DNA of 64,000 bases from Herbidospora solisilvae (GTDB lineage Bacteria > Actinomycetota > Actinomycetes > Streptosporangiales > Streptosporangiaceae), in assembly GCF_009901565.1 (NCBI RefSeq), contig NZ_WXEW01000003.1, forward strand, positions 125,312-189,311, written 5' to 3'. The notes under the pieces are model-generated. The model was not told the origin of the DNA. It saw nothing but the letters and a program-made list of their open reading frames with translations, and searched no databases. The stretch's first letter is position 1. The number at the start of each line of letters is the position of its first letter. Both the position numbers and the translations under genes were made by a program. Below are positions 41,051-49,745 of the stretch, in pieces.

Positions 41051-41850
41051 GCATGCCCAGCACCCGGCCACTGGCCCTGGTGACCGGCGCGTCGAGCGGA
41101 ATCGGCTACGAACTGGCCAGGCAGTTCGCCCAGAACGGCTTCGACCTGGTCGTGGCGGCCGAGGACGAACGCCTGCTGGAGGCCGCCCGGAACCTGGAGG
41201 ACATGGGGGCCGCGGTGTCGACGGTACGGGTCGATCTGGCCCACCACGAGGGGGTCGAGGAGCTCCATCTGCGCGCCACGGCGTCGGGTCGTCCGATCGA
41301 GGCGGTGGCGATCAACGCGGGGGTCGGCGTCGGGGGCGACTTCGCCCGCGAGACCGACCTCGACGCGGAACTCAAGCTGATCAAGCTCAATGTCGTCTCG
41401 GCCGTTCACCTGGCCAAGCTGGTCCTGCCGGAAATGATCAAGAACCATCGAGGGCGGGTGTTGATCACCTCGTCGATCGCCGGCACGATGCCCGGGCCCT
41501 TCCACGCCGTCTACGCCGCGTCCAAGGCGTTCCTGTACTCCTTCGCCGAATCGATCCGCGAGGAGCTCAAGGACACCGGGGTCACCGTGACGGCGCTGCT
41601 GCCCGGCCCGACCGACACCGACTTCTTCCGCCGGGCGGGGATGGAGGACACCAAGATCGCCTCGGCGGACAAGGACGACCCGGCCGAGGTCGCGCGCCAG
41701 GGGTTCGAGGCGCTGATGGCCGGTGACGACCACGTCGTCGCGGGGTCGAAGAAGAACCTCGCGCAGACCATGGCCGGCAAGGTGCTGCCGGAGACGATGA
41801 AGGCGCGCATGACCCGTCGGATGACCGAGCCCGGAGGCGGCGACGACTGA
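41047..41850 (+). CDS. Short-chain dehydrogenase/reductase
   Basis: 267 residues. Classical SDR: TGASSGIGYELARQ (13-26) for NAD(P) binding, DLAHHEG, the INAGVG segment (in place of NNAG), catalytic Ser in VLITSSIAGT, and YAASK with the catalytic Tyr and Lys. The C-terminal segment (TDTDFFRRAGMEDTK) is substrate-specific and unassigned. It is coupled to the small membrane protein gene upstream. Confidence 0.9.
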   Translation: MSMPSTRPLALVTGASSGIGYELARQFAQNGFDLVVAAEDERLLEAARNLEDMGAAVSTVRVDLAHHEGVEELHLRATASGRPIEAVAINAGVGVGGDFARETDLDAELKLIKLNVVSAVHLAKLVLPEMIKNHRGRVLITSSIAGTMPGPFHAVYAASKAFLYSFAESIREELKDTGVTVTALLPGPTDTDFFRRAGMEDTKIASADKDDPAEVARQGFEALMAGDDHVVAGSKKNLAQTMAGKVLPETMKARMTRRMTEPGGGDD

Positions 41851-41877
41851 GCGACTGGCCGGTCCCGCGTGCCCGGA

Positions 41878-42264
41878 TCAGGGTTGTATACGAATCGGTT
41901 GCGACCGGGCGGCCGGATAGAGCTCCTGTACGAGCGTCGCGATGCGGCGAAGACCCCTGTTGGGCCGGGCGATGACGAGTTCGCTTCCGTGGCCGGCCAC
42001 CATGTCGTTGATCTCCGACAGCGACCGGAAGCCGCAGACGTCGCAGAACCGCAACCCCCGGGCATCCACGACGATCCGGCGCACGCCCTTGGCGGGCAAC
42101 GGAAGCAATGTCGCCTCCAGCAACGGGGCCGTGTAGAGGTCGAGTTCGCCGTCGACGACGGCGACGACCGTCTGAGCGCCGACGGGGAGGAACCGCACGG
42201 ACAGTTGTCGCGGAACGGCGACGTCGGACAGTTCGCGGCCGGGGTCGCGCGTGATGGAATTCAT
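41878..42264 (-). CDS. STAS-domain protein lacking the phospho-acceptor serine
   Basis: 128 residues. STAS core: VVAVVDGELDLYTAPLLE, then IVVDARGLRFCDVCGFRSL. In SpoIIAA-type antagonists this block reads FxDSxG, with the serine phosphorylated by an RsbW kinase; here it reads CDVCG, so the acceptor is replaced by Val and a neighbouring Cys. It may be constitutively active, or respond to redox or ligand instead. It is a single gene on the minus strand, convergent with the SDR gene. Confidence 0.85.
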   Translation of the reverse strand: MNSITRDPGRELSDVAVPRQLSVRFLPVGAQTVVAVVDGELDLYTAPLLEATLLPLPAKGVRRIVVDARGLRFCDVCGFRSLSEINDMVAGHGSELVIARPNRGLRRIATLVQELYPAARSQPIRIQP

Positions 42265-42430
42265 GGTGTCGTACTCCCAAAGTCGCCTGCACCGTTCCTC
42301 ACCGAGGTCAGGCGTAATGGGGTGGGCCGGTTCCCGTCGGGCCGGACTGGGTTCCGTCCCCGCCGACGTGTCGCGTTAATCGCGTCCCGCCGCAAACATT
42401 CAGCGTAGATCCGCCCAGGGGATCATCGGT

Positions 42431-42916
42431 TCAGGCGGCGCGTCGGTGGGTCAACGAGCTGGGGGCGTTGACGTTCGCGCCCTCGTGGACGCCGACACCG
42501 AGCCGGTCGACCAGTTCGCCGCCCAGCCATCCGGTCACCCCGCCCAGCACCACGCCGGCGAAGCTCAGGACGAGCGCCAGAGCGCCCGGAACCCAGTCCA
42601 CGGAGTTGGCGCGCAGCAACCAGCTCCCCAGGAAGAGCAGCAGCACCACCACGTTGCCGAGTCCGTGCAGGGCGCCGATGCGCTTGGCGCGGCTGCGCGC
42701 CGGGATGGCGAGCCAGTCGACCAGCCCGAAGATCCCCGCGATCACGCCTCCGATGAGGCCGGCCGCCATGACATAGGCGGCGGCCAGCGAGAAGTCCCGG
42801 CCACCGGTGAACAGATGGATGATGTCGAAGATCACCGCTGTGACCAGCAGGCCCAGCGGGAAGACGATGAGGACCTGATGGATCGGATGACCCAGGGCCT
42901 TGGCTTTGCTGTCCAT
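42431..42916 (-). CDS. DUF2231 membrane protein
   Basis: 161 residues. The opening KALGHPIHQVLIVFPLGLLV with the conserved HPxHxxxxxFPxG motif and four membrane helices identify DUF2231. LVDWLAIPARSRAKRIGALHG is the central conserved loop. Function unknown; members are often stress- or metal-linked membrane proteins. Confidence 0.88.
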   Translation of the reverse strand: MDSKAKALGHPIHQVLIVFPLGLLVTAVIFDIIHLFTGGRDFSLAAAYVMAAGLIGGVIAGIFGLVDWLAIPARSRAKRIGALHGLGNVVVLLLFLGSWLLRANSVDWVPGALALVLSFAGVVLGGVTGWLGGELVDRLGVGVHEGANVNAPSSLTHRRAA

Positions 42917-43096
42917 GGCGTGCCCCTTCCGAAGGGGTGAGCCGACGAGATGGCACGCTGTTCGGCCAGGTTCGCATCCTTACCCGTGGCTTCGCGCGCT
43001 ATCCCTCCTCCGGGCCGCCAATCTCGGAACCCGGCATGTTTGCCCATGTCATCGCGGGTAGGGATGACTGACCATCCGCGACGAGAGGACGATGAC

Positions 43097-43336
43097 ATGC
43101 AACACGATCCCGCTCACGCGCCCGGCTCGCCTGAGGGAATGACGTCGCGCGAAGTCGACAGCCGCAGCGAACTGGCCAAATGGATCAGCGGGACGCACGT
43201 CTTCCCGGCCGACCGTGCCGCCCTGCTGAAGCAGGCCCAGTCCGAAGGCGCCCCGGACGAGGTCCTGGACCTCGTGGGCTCGATCCCCGACCGCACGTAC
43301 GAGAACCTGCAGGACGTCGTCGACGAACTCGGCTAG
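43097..43336 (+). CDS. DUF2795 protein
   Basis: 79 residues from ATG at 43097 with GAGAGG about 8 bases upstream. The conserved core ELAKWISGTHVFPADRAALL followed by APDEVLDLVGSIPDRTYENL is diagnostic of DUF2795, small helical proteins frequent in actinobacterial stress regions. Function unknown. The DUF2071 gene follows 9 bases later, so they probably share a transcript. Confidence 0.85.
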   Translation: MQHDPAHAPGSPEGMTSREVDSRSELAKWISGTHVFPADRAALLKQAQSEGAPDEVLDLVGSIPDRTYENLQDVVDELG

Positions 43337-43345
43337 ACCGCGAAC

Positions 43346-44026
43346 ATGGTCACCTTGCCGGTGATGTACCAGAGCTGGTCGCACATCACCTTTCTGCACT
43401 GGCGTTTTCCGGCCGCCCTGATCCAGTCCCTGCTGCCGCCCGGCCTCACCGCCGAGCGGCATGACGGGTCGGCCTGGGTCGGGCTGACGCCCTTTCTCAT
43501 GGAGGACGTGCGGCCCCCGGTCGTGCCGGCGCTGCCCTGGTTGTCCCGGTTTCCCGAGACCAACGTGCGGACCTACGTCCACGACGAACAGGGGCGCGGC
43601 GGCCTGTGGTTCCTGTCGCTGGACGCCGCCCGGCTGCCCGCCGTGGCGGCCGGGCGGGCGGGGTACTGGTTGCCCTACTACTGGTCGGCCATGTCGGTGC
43701 GGGTGGACGCCGACCGCGTCGCCTACCGGTGCAGAAGGCACGGCCGGGCCGGGATCAGCGGCGATGTCGACGTCGAGATCGGCGAGCCCGTGGCCCCGGA
43801 GGCGCTGACCGACTTCCTGACGGAGCGCTACCGGCTGTTCACCGTGGTCGCCGGACGGCTGGCCACCGCCGAGGTGGAGCACCCGCGCTGGTCCCTCCGC
43901 CGGGCACGGGTCACCGCCCTCGACCAGAACCTGCTCCAGGCGGCGGGCCTGTCCGCCGATGCGGCTCCGATCGCCCATACCTCGGAGGGTGTCCGCGTGC
44001 GGGTGGGCATGTGGCGTTGGTGCTAG
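43346..44026 (+). CDS. YqjF/DUF2071 family protein
   Basis: 226 residues. SWSHITFLHWRFPAALIQSL near the N-terminus, GSAWVGLTPFLMEDVRPP and NVRTYVHDEQGRGGLWFLSL are the conserved blocks of DUF2071 (YqjF). Its fold resembles acetoacetate decarboxylase-like proteins but the activity is unknown. The end overlaps the convergent decarboxylase pseudogene by 4 bases. Confidence 0.88.
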   Translation: MVTLPVMYQSWSHITFLHWRFPAALIQSLLPPGLTAERHDGSAWVGLTPFLMEDVRPPVVPALPWLSRFPETNVRTYVHDEQGRGGLWFLSLDAARLPAVAAGRAGYWLPYYWSAMSVRVDADRVAYRCRRHGRAGISGDVDVEIGEPVAPEALTDFLTERYRLFTVVAGRLATAEVEHPRWSLRRARVTALDQNLLQAAGLSADAAPIAHTSEGVRVRVGMWRWC

Positions 44027-45472
44027 TCCTTGACGACGTGGATCGTCTTCAGTGAGGAGTCCCACGCGTCCGGGATGACCATGCCCGAGCGCAGGCCCGT
44101 GGTCAGGTAGGTCAGCACGTCGCCGGTGAGCCGTTCGCCCGGCAGCGCGGCCGGGATGCCCGGCGGGTAGGGCGTGAGCATCTCGGCGGAGATCCGTCCG
44201 GCGGCCTCGTCCACCGAGACCTGCTCGATCTCGCCGAAGAAGGCGTCCCGGGGCGGTATCACCTGCTCCAGGCGCAGGTCACCGGGCACCCGCACCTCGG
44301 CGGCCGGCATGTCGGCGGCGTGTGTGGCGAGGTCGCGCAGGGCGGCCAGCAGCGCCTCGGCCGACTTCTCGTCGTCGGCGTGACTGAGCTGGGCGCTGAT
44401 CCGGCGGTGGTCGGACAGGTGCATGTTGATCTGGTGGTGTTCCCGGAGCCAGTCGGCCATCACATATCCGGACGCGCCGGTCGCGGAGATGTCGATGATC
44501 ACCTGGAGCGGGTCCATGTCCGAGGTCAGGCTGTCGTACTCGGCGCGGCCGTACACGTGGAAGCCGTCGATGTCGTTCACGGCGGCGCGCACGTGGTGGG
44601 CCAGCGCCAGGGCGCGGTCGTAGATGGCGTGGCCGTGCTCGACCATCTGCCGCCGCCAGCCGTCGAGCGCGGCGAAGATCAGCACTGACGAGCTCGTGGT
44701 TGAGCAGGTCGGAGCGGGCCTTGAGCAGGGCGGGATCGATGCGGTCGCCCTGGAGGTGGAAGACCGAACTCTGCTCCAGGGCCGAACCCATCTTGTGCAC
44801 GGACGTCACGCACATGTCCGCGCCCGAGTCCATCGCCCAGGTCGGCAGGTCGGGATGGAACGGCAGGTGGGCCCCCCAGGCCTCGTCCACGAGAAGCGGT
44901 CTGCCGTGCTCGTGGCACACGCGGGTCAGCTCCGACAGGTCGGCGCAGGTGCCGTAGGGCGTCGGGCTGATCACCAGGACGCCCTTGGCGTCGGGATGGG
45001 CCTCCAGGGCGGCGGCGAACGCCTCCACCGACGGCGGGTGGGCCAGTTGCCGCTCCTGATCCCACGTCGGGTCGACCCAGACCGGGATCACCCCCGTCAG
45101 GACCAGCCCGGAGCCGACCGACTTGTGGGCGTCGCGGCCGATGATCAGTTTCTCTCCCGGCCCGGCCGTCGCCATGATCGCCGTCTTGACCGAGAGCGAG
45201 CTGCCGCAGGTGCTGAAGAAGGCGTGGTCGGCGTCGACGGCATGGGCCATCAGCTCCTCGGCCTCCTGCACGATGCCGCCGGTCGACTGCCGGTCGTCGA
45301 GCCCGGCCGTGGCCAGCACGTCCGACCGGAACACGTCCATGCCCATGACCTCGGCGACCCGGGGATCGACCCCTCGTCCCTGTTTGTGGCCGGGCGGGGT
45401 GAACGGCGTCTGCCCGCTGGCGTGGTAGGCGGCGAGGGCTTCCAGAATCGGTGCGCGTGAATGGTCCACCAT
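44023..45472 (-). pseudogene. Orn/Lys/Arg decarboxylase, interrupted by one frameshift
   Basis: Start ATG at 45472 with AAGGG upstream (a second ATG at 45490). The first frame gives the N-terminal two thirds: FTPPGHKQGRG, FFSTCGSSLSVKTAIM, VDEAWGAHLPFHP and TSVHKMGSALEQSS with the PLP lysine. It then loses register at about 44690-44704, where the family sequence LLNTTSSSVLIFAALDGW continues only in the next frame, which runs intact to the stop at 44023 (ITMP-type C-terminal domain). The junction DNA fits a 2-base loss in AACACCACG. The gene is 1,450 bases, not a multiple of three. It is a recent pseudogene or a sequencing error; an intact paralogue is at 55735. Confidence 0.85.
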
Positions 45473-45535
45473 TGGGGCCCTTCCCGGCATGTCCGGGAAA
45501 AGCCCCGATCGTCAGGTGATTTTCTTCTGGACGCG

Positions 45536-46744
45536 TCAGGTGGGCCGGTTCATCCGCAGGCTCGGCACCGGGTGCGGTCCCTCGGTCTCCAGCCGGTATT
45601 CGTGTCCCGACTTCATGGCGTTCTCCGAGATGACCAACTCGGAGGCCGGCTTCTCGTCGTCCATGACGGCCCGCTGCATGGCCTCGAAGCGTTCGTGGGC
45701 CTCCTGGACGTAGCCCGTCCCGATCGTGGTGTAGTCGATCTGGGTGGCCAGCAGTTCGCGCAGGTAGGCCTTGTTCGGCTCGAAGGTGACCGGGGCGGGC
45801 AGCGCGGGTGCCACGACCTGTTCGGGGTCGCGGCCGTCGTGGCGTTTGAACATCTCCGCCGCCAGGCGCAGGTGTTCCAGCTCCATGTTGAGGTGGAGTT
45901 CCCAGATCGCCTTGATCCTCGGGTCGCTCTCCGTCTCCATGAAGGAGTGGTAGAGGTAGCACTCGTTGTACTCGTGGTTGAGCAGCATCTCCCACCAGGT
46001 CTCGCCCGGGTCGACCAGGGATTCGTAGTGGGTGACGTGCTCCTCCTCGATCATCCCGATCTCCTGGTAGAGCTGGCGGGCGATCGGTTCCATGTAGAGC
46101 GGGCCGACGTTCATGTAGAAGTTCATCGTCTGCTGCTCGGCCGCCATGATCGTCAGCGCGTGCAGCTTCGAGATCGGCGCGGCCGCGTCCTTGTCGTAGT
46201 TCTGGCGGACGTTGTCGACAGGGTTCCGGTGGTGCAGGTAGGTCGGGCGGCCCGGCATCACTTCAGTCAGCCCGTCGACGATCTTCTCGGCGCGGCGGTG
46301 CTCGATCATCTCGTAGAGGTTGGCGTACCGGTAGAGGTGGTCGAAGTCCTCCAGCACGCCGAACTGGTAGGCCTGTTTGAGGTAGGGGTCGGGTTCCATC
46401 CGGGCGACCCAGGCGGTCAGGTCGACCGCGACCTGCTCGTAGGCGATCGTGGTCTCCAGTACCGAGGCCAGCCCGGGCAGCAGCCAGTTGACGGCTTTCT
46501 GCTGCTGGGCCTCGATGTAGCGGACCCGGGCGAGCTGCTGTTTCATCTCGATGCTGGGGCAGTGGCGGGCCATGTGGTGGCTGAAGAAGATCGCCTCGGT
46601 CTCGATGCCGTTCATCGTGATGATCCGGCAGCGCGTATAGGGGTCGGCCTCGTCGGGATCGATGGGCATCACCGCGAGCTCCCGCCAGGTGCGAACCTGC
46701 TCGTCGAGCGGGATGCCGCGCTCGCGCAGCGGGTTGAACGTCAT
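45536..46744 (-). CDS. Large ferritin-like di-iron family protein
   Basis: 402 residues from ATG at 46744; this ATG overlaps the stop of the hemerythrin gene (ATGA). The sequence is almost entirely helical, with repeated E...E/H ligand patterns such as MIEHRRAEKIV, QEIGMIEEEHVTHYESLV and HLNMELEHLRLAAEMF, typical of ferritin-like four-helix bundles that bind two iron atoms. The FFSHHMARHCPSIEMKQQ segment is well conserved among long actinobacterial members I know of. The reaction is unknown. Coupling to a hemerythrin supports iron, oxygen or nitric-oxide handling. Confidence 0.75.
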   Translation of the reverse strand: MTFNPLRERGIPLDEQVRTWRELAVMPIDPDEADPYTRCRIITMNGIETEAIFFSHHMARHCPSIEMKQQLARVRYIEAQQQKAVNWLLPGLASVLETTIAYEQVAVDLTAWVARMEPDPYLKQAYQFGVLEDFDHLYRYANLYEMIEHRRAEKIVDGLTEVMPGRPTYLHHRNPVDNVRQNYDKDAAAPISKLHALTIMAAEQQTMNFYMNVGPLYMEPIARQLYQEIGMIEEEHVTHYESLVDPGETWWEMLLNHEYNECYLYHSFMETESDPRIKAIWELHLNMELEHLRLAAEMFKRHDGRDPEQVVAPALPAPVTFEPNKAYLRELLATQIDYTTIGTGYVQEAHERFEAMQRAVMDDEKPASELVISENAMKSGHEYRLETEGPHPVPSLRMNRPT

Positions 46745-47301
46745 CTGCCCTCTCCCATGGCCTTGCGGATGGCGTCGCGGGCCCGGTCCATGATCGCCAT
46801 GGGCGGGCCGAGCAGCAGGTTCTTGGTGGCCGACTCGACGCCGGGATGAGGCCGGGTGGGCGCCATCTTCTCCGCGGCCTGGACGGCGGCGGTCATCTTC
46901 GTCAACCGGGCGGGATCGCCTTCGCGGGTCAGGTGGGGGAACTCGTAGCGCTCCTCCGCGCGCGCGTGCGTCAGCACGTCCTTGCGCAGCACCTCCAGGT
47001 GCTTGAGGAAGTCGGGGTGCTGCGAGCCCATCTCGTCGAGGTCGGACAGCAGTTGCTTGGCCTCGTTCTCCTCCCGCAGCCGGTCGTCGACGATCCCGTC
47101 GCCTCCGTCGACGACCTGCCGCACGTACGGGTGGACGAGCTCCTCCTCGGCCGTCTCGTGGACGGCGAGCAGGTGGACCAGCCGGCGGAAGGCCTCCTCG
47201 CGGGCGTCCCCCTCTGCGGCCTCGACTTCGGCGAACAGGTCTTTGATCTCCGAATGCTGGCGGATCAGAAAGGCCACCACATCGGCGTGCTGAGCGTTCA
47301 T
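46741..47301 (-). CDS. Hemerythrin HHE-domain protein
   Basis: 186 residues from ATG at 47301 (AGGGAAG upstream). The His/Glu iron ligands of hemerythrin-like domains are evident: FLIRQHSEIKDLF, LVHLLAVHETAEEELVHP, HPDFLKHLEVL and HARAEERYEFPHL. The C-terminal 50 residues are an unstructured basic tail. It probably binds a di-iron centre for O2/NO/ROS sensing or handling. It overlaps the ferritin-like gene by 4 bases. Confidence 0.88.
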   Translation of the reverse strand: MNAQHADVVAFLIRQHSEIKDLFAEVEAAEGDAREEAFRRLVHLLAVHETAEEELVHPYVRQVVDGGDGIVDDRLREENEAKQLLSDLDEMGSQHPDFLKHLEVLRKDVLTHARAEERYEFPHLTREGDPARLTKMTAAVQAAEKMAPTRPHPGVESATKNLLLGPPMAIMDRARDAIRKAMGEGR

Positions 47302-47381
47302 GGACTTCCCTAACCGGGACATATGGCGCACTCTTCGGACAACCGGCAGATACCCCAGAGTGGTTGGAACTTAACGCTCGG

Positions 47382-48206
47382 TTACGGCTGCCGGAAAGGG
47401 TTGAGGCGAGCAGCGCCGGGTACGCGGTCACGACCCGCCGAGATCAAATCCGGCGGCCGGCTGAGCATGCGGCCGGGCCGCCACGTGGCGACCAGGGCCG
47501 CGGCCAGGAGCAGTTCGGCGATGTCGCCGCCGTAGTACATGATCTCGCCCGCGCCGCGCAGCTGGGCGATCGGCGCGTCCACGTGGACGAGGTAGCCGCC
47601 GTACATGAGCTGGGAGACGACGGCGTGGGCGGCGATCGCGACGCCGAGCACCACCAGCCGAGCCCGGACGCCCGGCCGCGCGGGAGCCGGGTCTGGACCG
47701 GCGATCGCCCACGCGAACAGGGCGCCCGACAGCAGGAAGTGGACGTGCACCAGGTGGTGCAGGACCGGATGGGCCTCGGTGAGCGCGTGGAGCGGGGTCA
47801 GGTAGAGCACGGCCATGCCTCCGGTGCTCAGGGCCAGCGCCGTCACCGGGTGGGCGGCGAATCTCATCGCCCGGGTACGCAGCAGGCCGGTCACCCGCCG
47901 GGCCGAGGTGGCGGGCAGCGCCCGCAGCAGCACGGTGACCGGCGCGCCCAGGACGAGCGCGAGGGGGGCGTACATACCGATCAGAAGGTGCTGGACCATG
48001 TGGCCTCGGAAGTCGTGGTGCGCGAAGGAGGCCACCGACGGCAGCAGCGCGACCCCCAGGAGCAGGCAGCCGAGCAGGAAGAAGGCGGCCCGGCGGGGAT
48101 CGCTCGGCCGGGCTCCGGTACGTCGCCGGGCCCTCCCCAGCAGGAGGAGGTAGGCCGTGGCGAGCAAGAGTGGGATCGGCCACATGCCGATCGTGTGGTC
48201 GTGCAT
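47382..48206 (-). CDS. Cytochrome c oxidase assembly protein, CtaG (Caa3) type
   Basis: 274 residues. Seven membrane helices and the CtaG histidine motifs: SFAHHDFRGHMVQHLLIGM (about 61-79), HPVLHHLVHVHFLLSG and GGDIAELLLA. Needed for copper insertion into cytochrome oxidase in related bacteria. The ATG shares one base with the TGA of the DUF2243 gene, so the two are coupled. Confidence 0.85.
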   Translation of the reverse strand: MHDHTIGMWPIPLLLATAYLLLLGRARRRTGARPSDPRRAAFFLLGCLLLGVALLPSVASFAHHDFRGHMVQHLLIGMYAPLALVLGAPVTVLLRALPATSARRVTGLLRTRAMRFAAHPVTALALSTGGMAVLYLTPLHALTEAHPVLHHLVHVHFLLSGALFAWAIAGPDPAPARPGVRARLVVLGVAIAAHAVVSQLMYGGYLVHVDAPIAQLRGAGEIMYYGGDIAELLLAAALVATWRPGRMLSRPPDLISAGRDRVPGAARLNPFRQP

Positions 48207-48706
48207 CAGGCGGCCTCTTGGGTGATGGTCCGCCCGCCGCGCTGCAACAGGTGACCCCCCGCCACCAGCGCCGCGCCGAGCAGCAGGAATCCGAGGTCCC
48301 ACCAGAGCTGGTAGGGGCCGCCGTGGACGTGGTGGATGCCCAGAATGTGGTGGTCGATCACGCCCTCGACGAGGTTGAACACCCCCCACCCGACCAGGAT
48401 CCAGCCCCACAACACTCGTGAGGTCCACACCTGCCGGCGGCGGTGGGTGATCCGGCCGTACAGGATCGCGATGCCGGTCAGCACGGCCAGCCAGCACACC
48501 GTGTGGAACAGCCCGTCCCACAGGGTGTTCATCTCCAGCCCGGGAACGGTGAGCGGCGAGTAGTAACGCACCCCGATGTTGTCGGTGTCGGTGCTGCTCA
48601 GCATGTGGTGCCACTGCAGGATCTGGTGCAGCAGGATGCCGTCGACGAAGCCGCCGAGCCCCACCCCGAGCACGATTCCGGGCAATCTCAGACTCACCGC
48701 GACCAT
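48206..48706 (-). CDS. DUF2243 membrane protein
   Basis: 166 residues with four membrane helices. GFVDGILLHQILQWHHMLSS near the N-terminus and NLVEGVIDHHILGIHHVHGG near 115 are the histidine-rich signatures of DUF2243, commonly found beside CtaG-like genes. The His pattern suggests metal binding, possibly copper in support of oxidase assembly. Confidence 0.88.
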   Translation of the reverse strand: MVAVSLRLPGIVLGVGLGGFVDGILLHQILQWHHMLSSTDTDNIGVRYYSPLTVPGLEMNTLWDGLFHTVCWLAVLTGIAILYGRITHRRRQVWTSRVLWGWILVGWGVFNLVEGVIDHHILGIHHVHGGPYQLWWDLGFLLLGAALVAGGHLLQRGGRTITQEAA

Positions 48707-48775
48707 GGCCGCTCCCGTCTCCTCTGCGCAAGATCACGCACCAGTGCCACATGCCCCCTGGGAGACGACCGGGAA

Positions 48776-48789
48776 CCTCCGGCCGGAGG
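48776..48789 (-). terminator. 14-base palindrome after the DUF3618 gene
   Basis: CCTCCGGCCGGAGG is a perfect palindrome about 20 bases beyond the stop of the DUF3618 gene (minus strand). It can fold into a GC hairpin and may terminate that operon. No U-tract. Confidence 0.35.
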
Positions 48790-48807
48790 CGGGAGCGGCC
48801 CCCGGGC

Positions 48808-49374
48808 TCAGTGCTGGTCGCGGAGTTCGGCCGCCTTGTCCTTGGCCTGGTCGGCGGTGGTGTGGACGGCGTCCCCGGCCGTCTGCCTGACCTTCTCGGC
48901 GGCCTGCTGGGCGGTCTCCTTGACCTCTTGGCCGAGTGACTGGGCACTGTCCTTCATCTGGTCGACGGCCGGCTGCACGTACTCGCCGACCTGGGCGGCG
49001 GCGCGCTTCTCCGCGCGGCTCTCGGGGATCAGCGCGGCGGCCAGGGCGCCGACGCCGAAAGCGACGAGACCGGCGGCCAGCGGGTTGCCCCGGGTGCCGC
49101 GCATCGCCTGGTGCGGGGTGTTCCTGATCGTCTCGCCCGCCTCGGAGAGGTTGTCCTTCACGGTCCCGGCCGTGTCCTGAAGGCGGCTCGTGGCATGCCC
49201 GGTGGTGCCCATCACGCGCTCCTTGATCGTACGGGTGGTGTTCCTCATGCCTTCGGTACGCCGGCGGACGATCTGCCGCGGGCTGGTGTGCTCGCCGATC
49301 CGGTCGACGTCCCGGGCGATCTCGGCGCGGGTCTGCTCTATCTCTCGTTTCAGCTCGTCCGGTCGCGTATCCAC
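48808..49374 (-). CDS. DUF3618 protein (membrane-associated helical repeat)
   Basis: 188 residues from GTG at 49374 with GGGAGGA 8 bases upstream. The N-terminal segment ELKREIEQTRAEIARDVDRI is the DUF3618 signature (IExTRxxLxxxxdxI). One membrane helix (GNPLAAGLVAFGVGALAAAL, about 99-118) is followed by an amphipathic Ala/Lys/Gln-rich helix with 11-residue periodicity, as in LEA-like or apolipoprotein-like proteins. It starts inside the end of the holin-family gene (25-base overlap). Confidence 0.82.
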   Translation of the reverse strand: MDTRPDELKREIEQTRAEIARDVDRIGEHTSPRQIVRRRTEGMRNTTRTIKERVMGTTGHATSRLQDTAGTVKDNLSEAGETIRNTPHQAMRGTRGNPLAAGLVAFGVGALAAALIPESRAEKRAAAQVGEYVQPAVDQMKDSAQSLGQEVKETAQQAAEKVRQTAGDAVHTTADQAKDKAAELRDQH

Positions 49375-49745
49375 TGCGCGTCCTCCCTCAGGGTCTGAAC
49401 GGTCTTCTCCGGTACGGGGTTGATCTCCTGCGCCTGCCGGCGGGCCTTGGCGTACATTCCGGCGGCGGCGGCGCCCCACAGGACGGCGACGATGAGGGCG
49501 GCCCACCCGGCGTCGAGCACCGCGTCCAGCGCCCACACCAGGGCGAGGCTCAGGAAGATCGCGGCCATCCAGCCGGCCACTCCCGCGCCGCCGAACATGC
49601 CGGCGGCCTTGCCCGCCTTGGTGGCCTCGGCCCTGATCTCCGTCTTGGCCAGCTCGACCTCCTGACGGAACAGGGTGGACAGGTCACCGCCGAGCCGTCC
49701 CACCAACTCGCCGAGGGTGGGCTCCGGGCGGCTGGGATCGCTCAT
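49350..49745 (-). CDS. Phage holin 3_6-family (PF07332-like) membrane protein
   Basis: 131 residues. ELVGRLGGDLSTLFRQEVELAK (about 13-34) and KTEIRAEATKAGKA precede two membrane helices; this is the pattern of the putative actinobacteriophage holin superfamily III members that actinomycetes carry in the chromosome together with DUF3618 genes. It is not accompanied by phage genes, so it is an envelope protein rather than a lysis holin. It overlaps both neighbours (4 and 25 bases). Confidence 0.82.
   Translation of the reverse strand: MSDPSRPEPTLGELVGRLGGDLSTLFRQEVELAKTEIRAEATKAGKAAGMFGGAGVAGWMAAIFLSLALVWALDAVLDAGWAALIVAVLWGAAAAGMYAKARRQAQEINPVPEKTVQTLREDAQWIRDRTS

Noticed and set aside
49350-49745. 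Prophage lysis holin
   Set aside because: No endolysin or phage genes nearby; operon is with DUF3618, a chromosomal arrangement.
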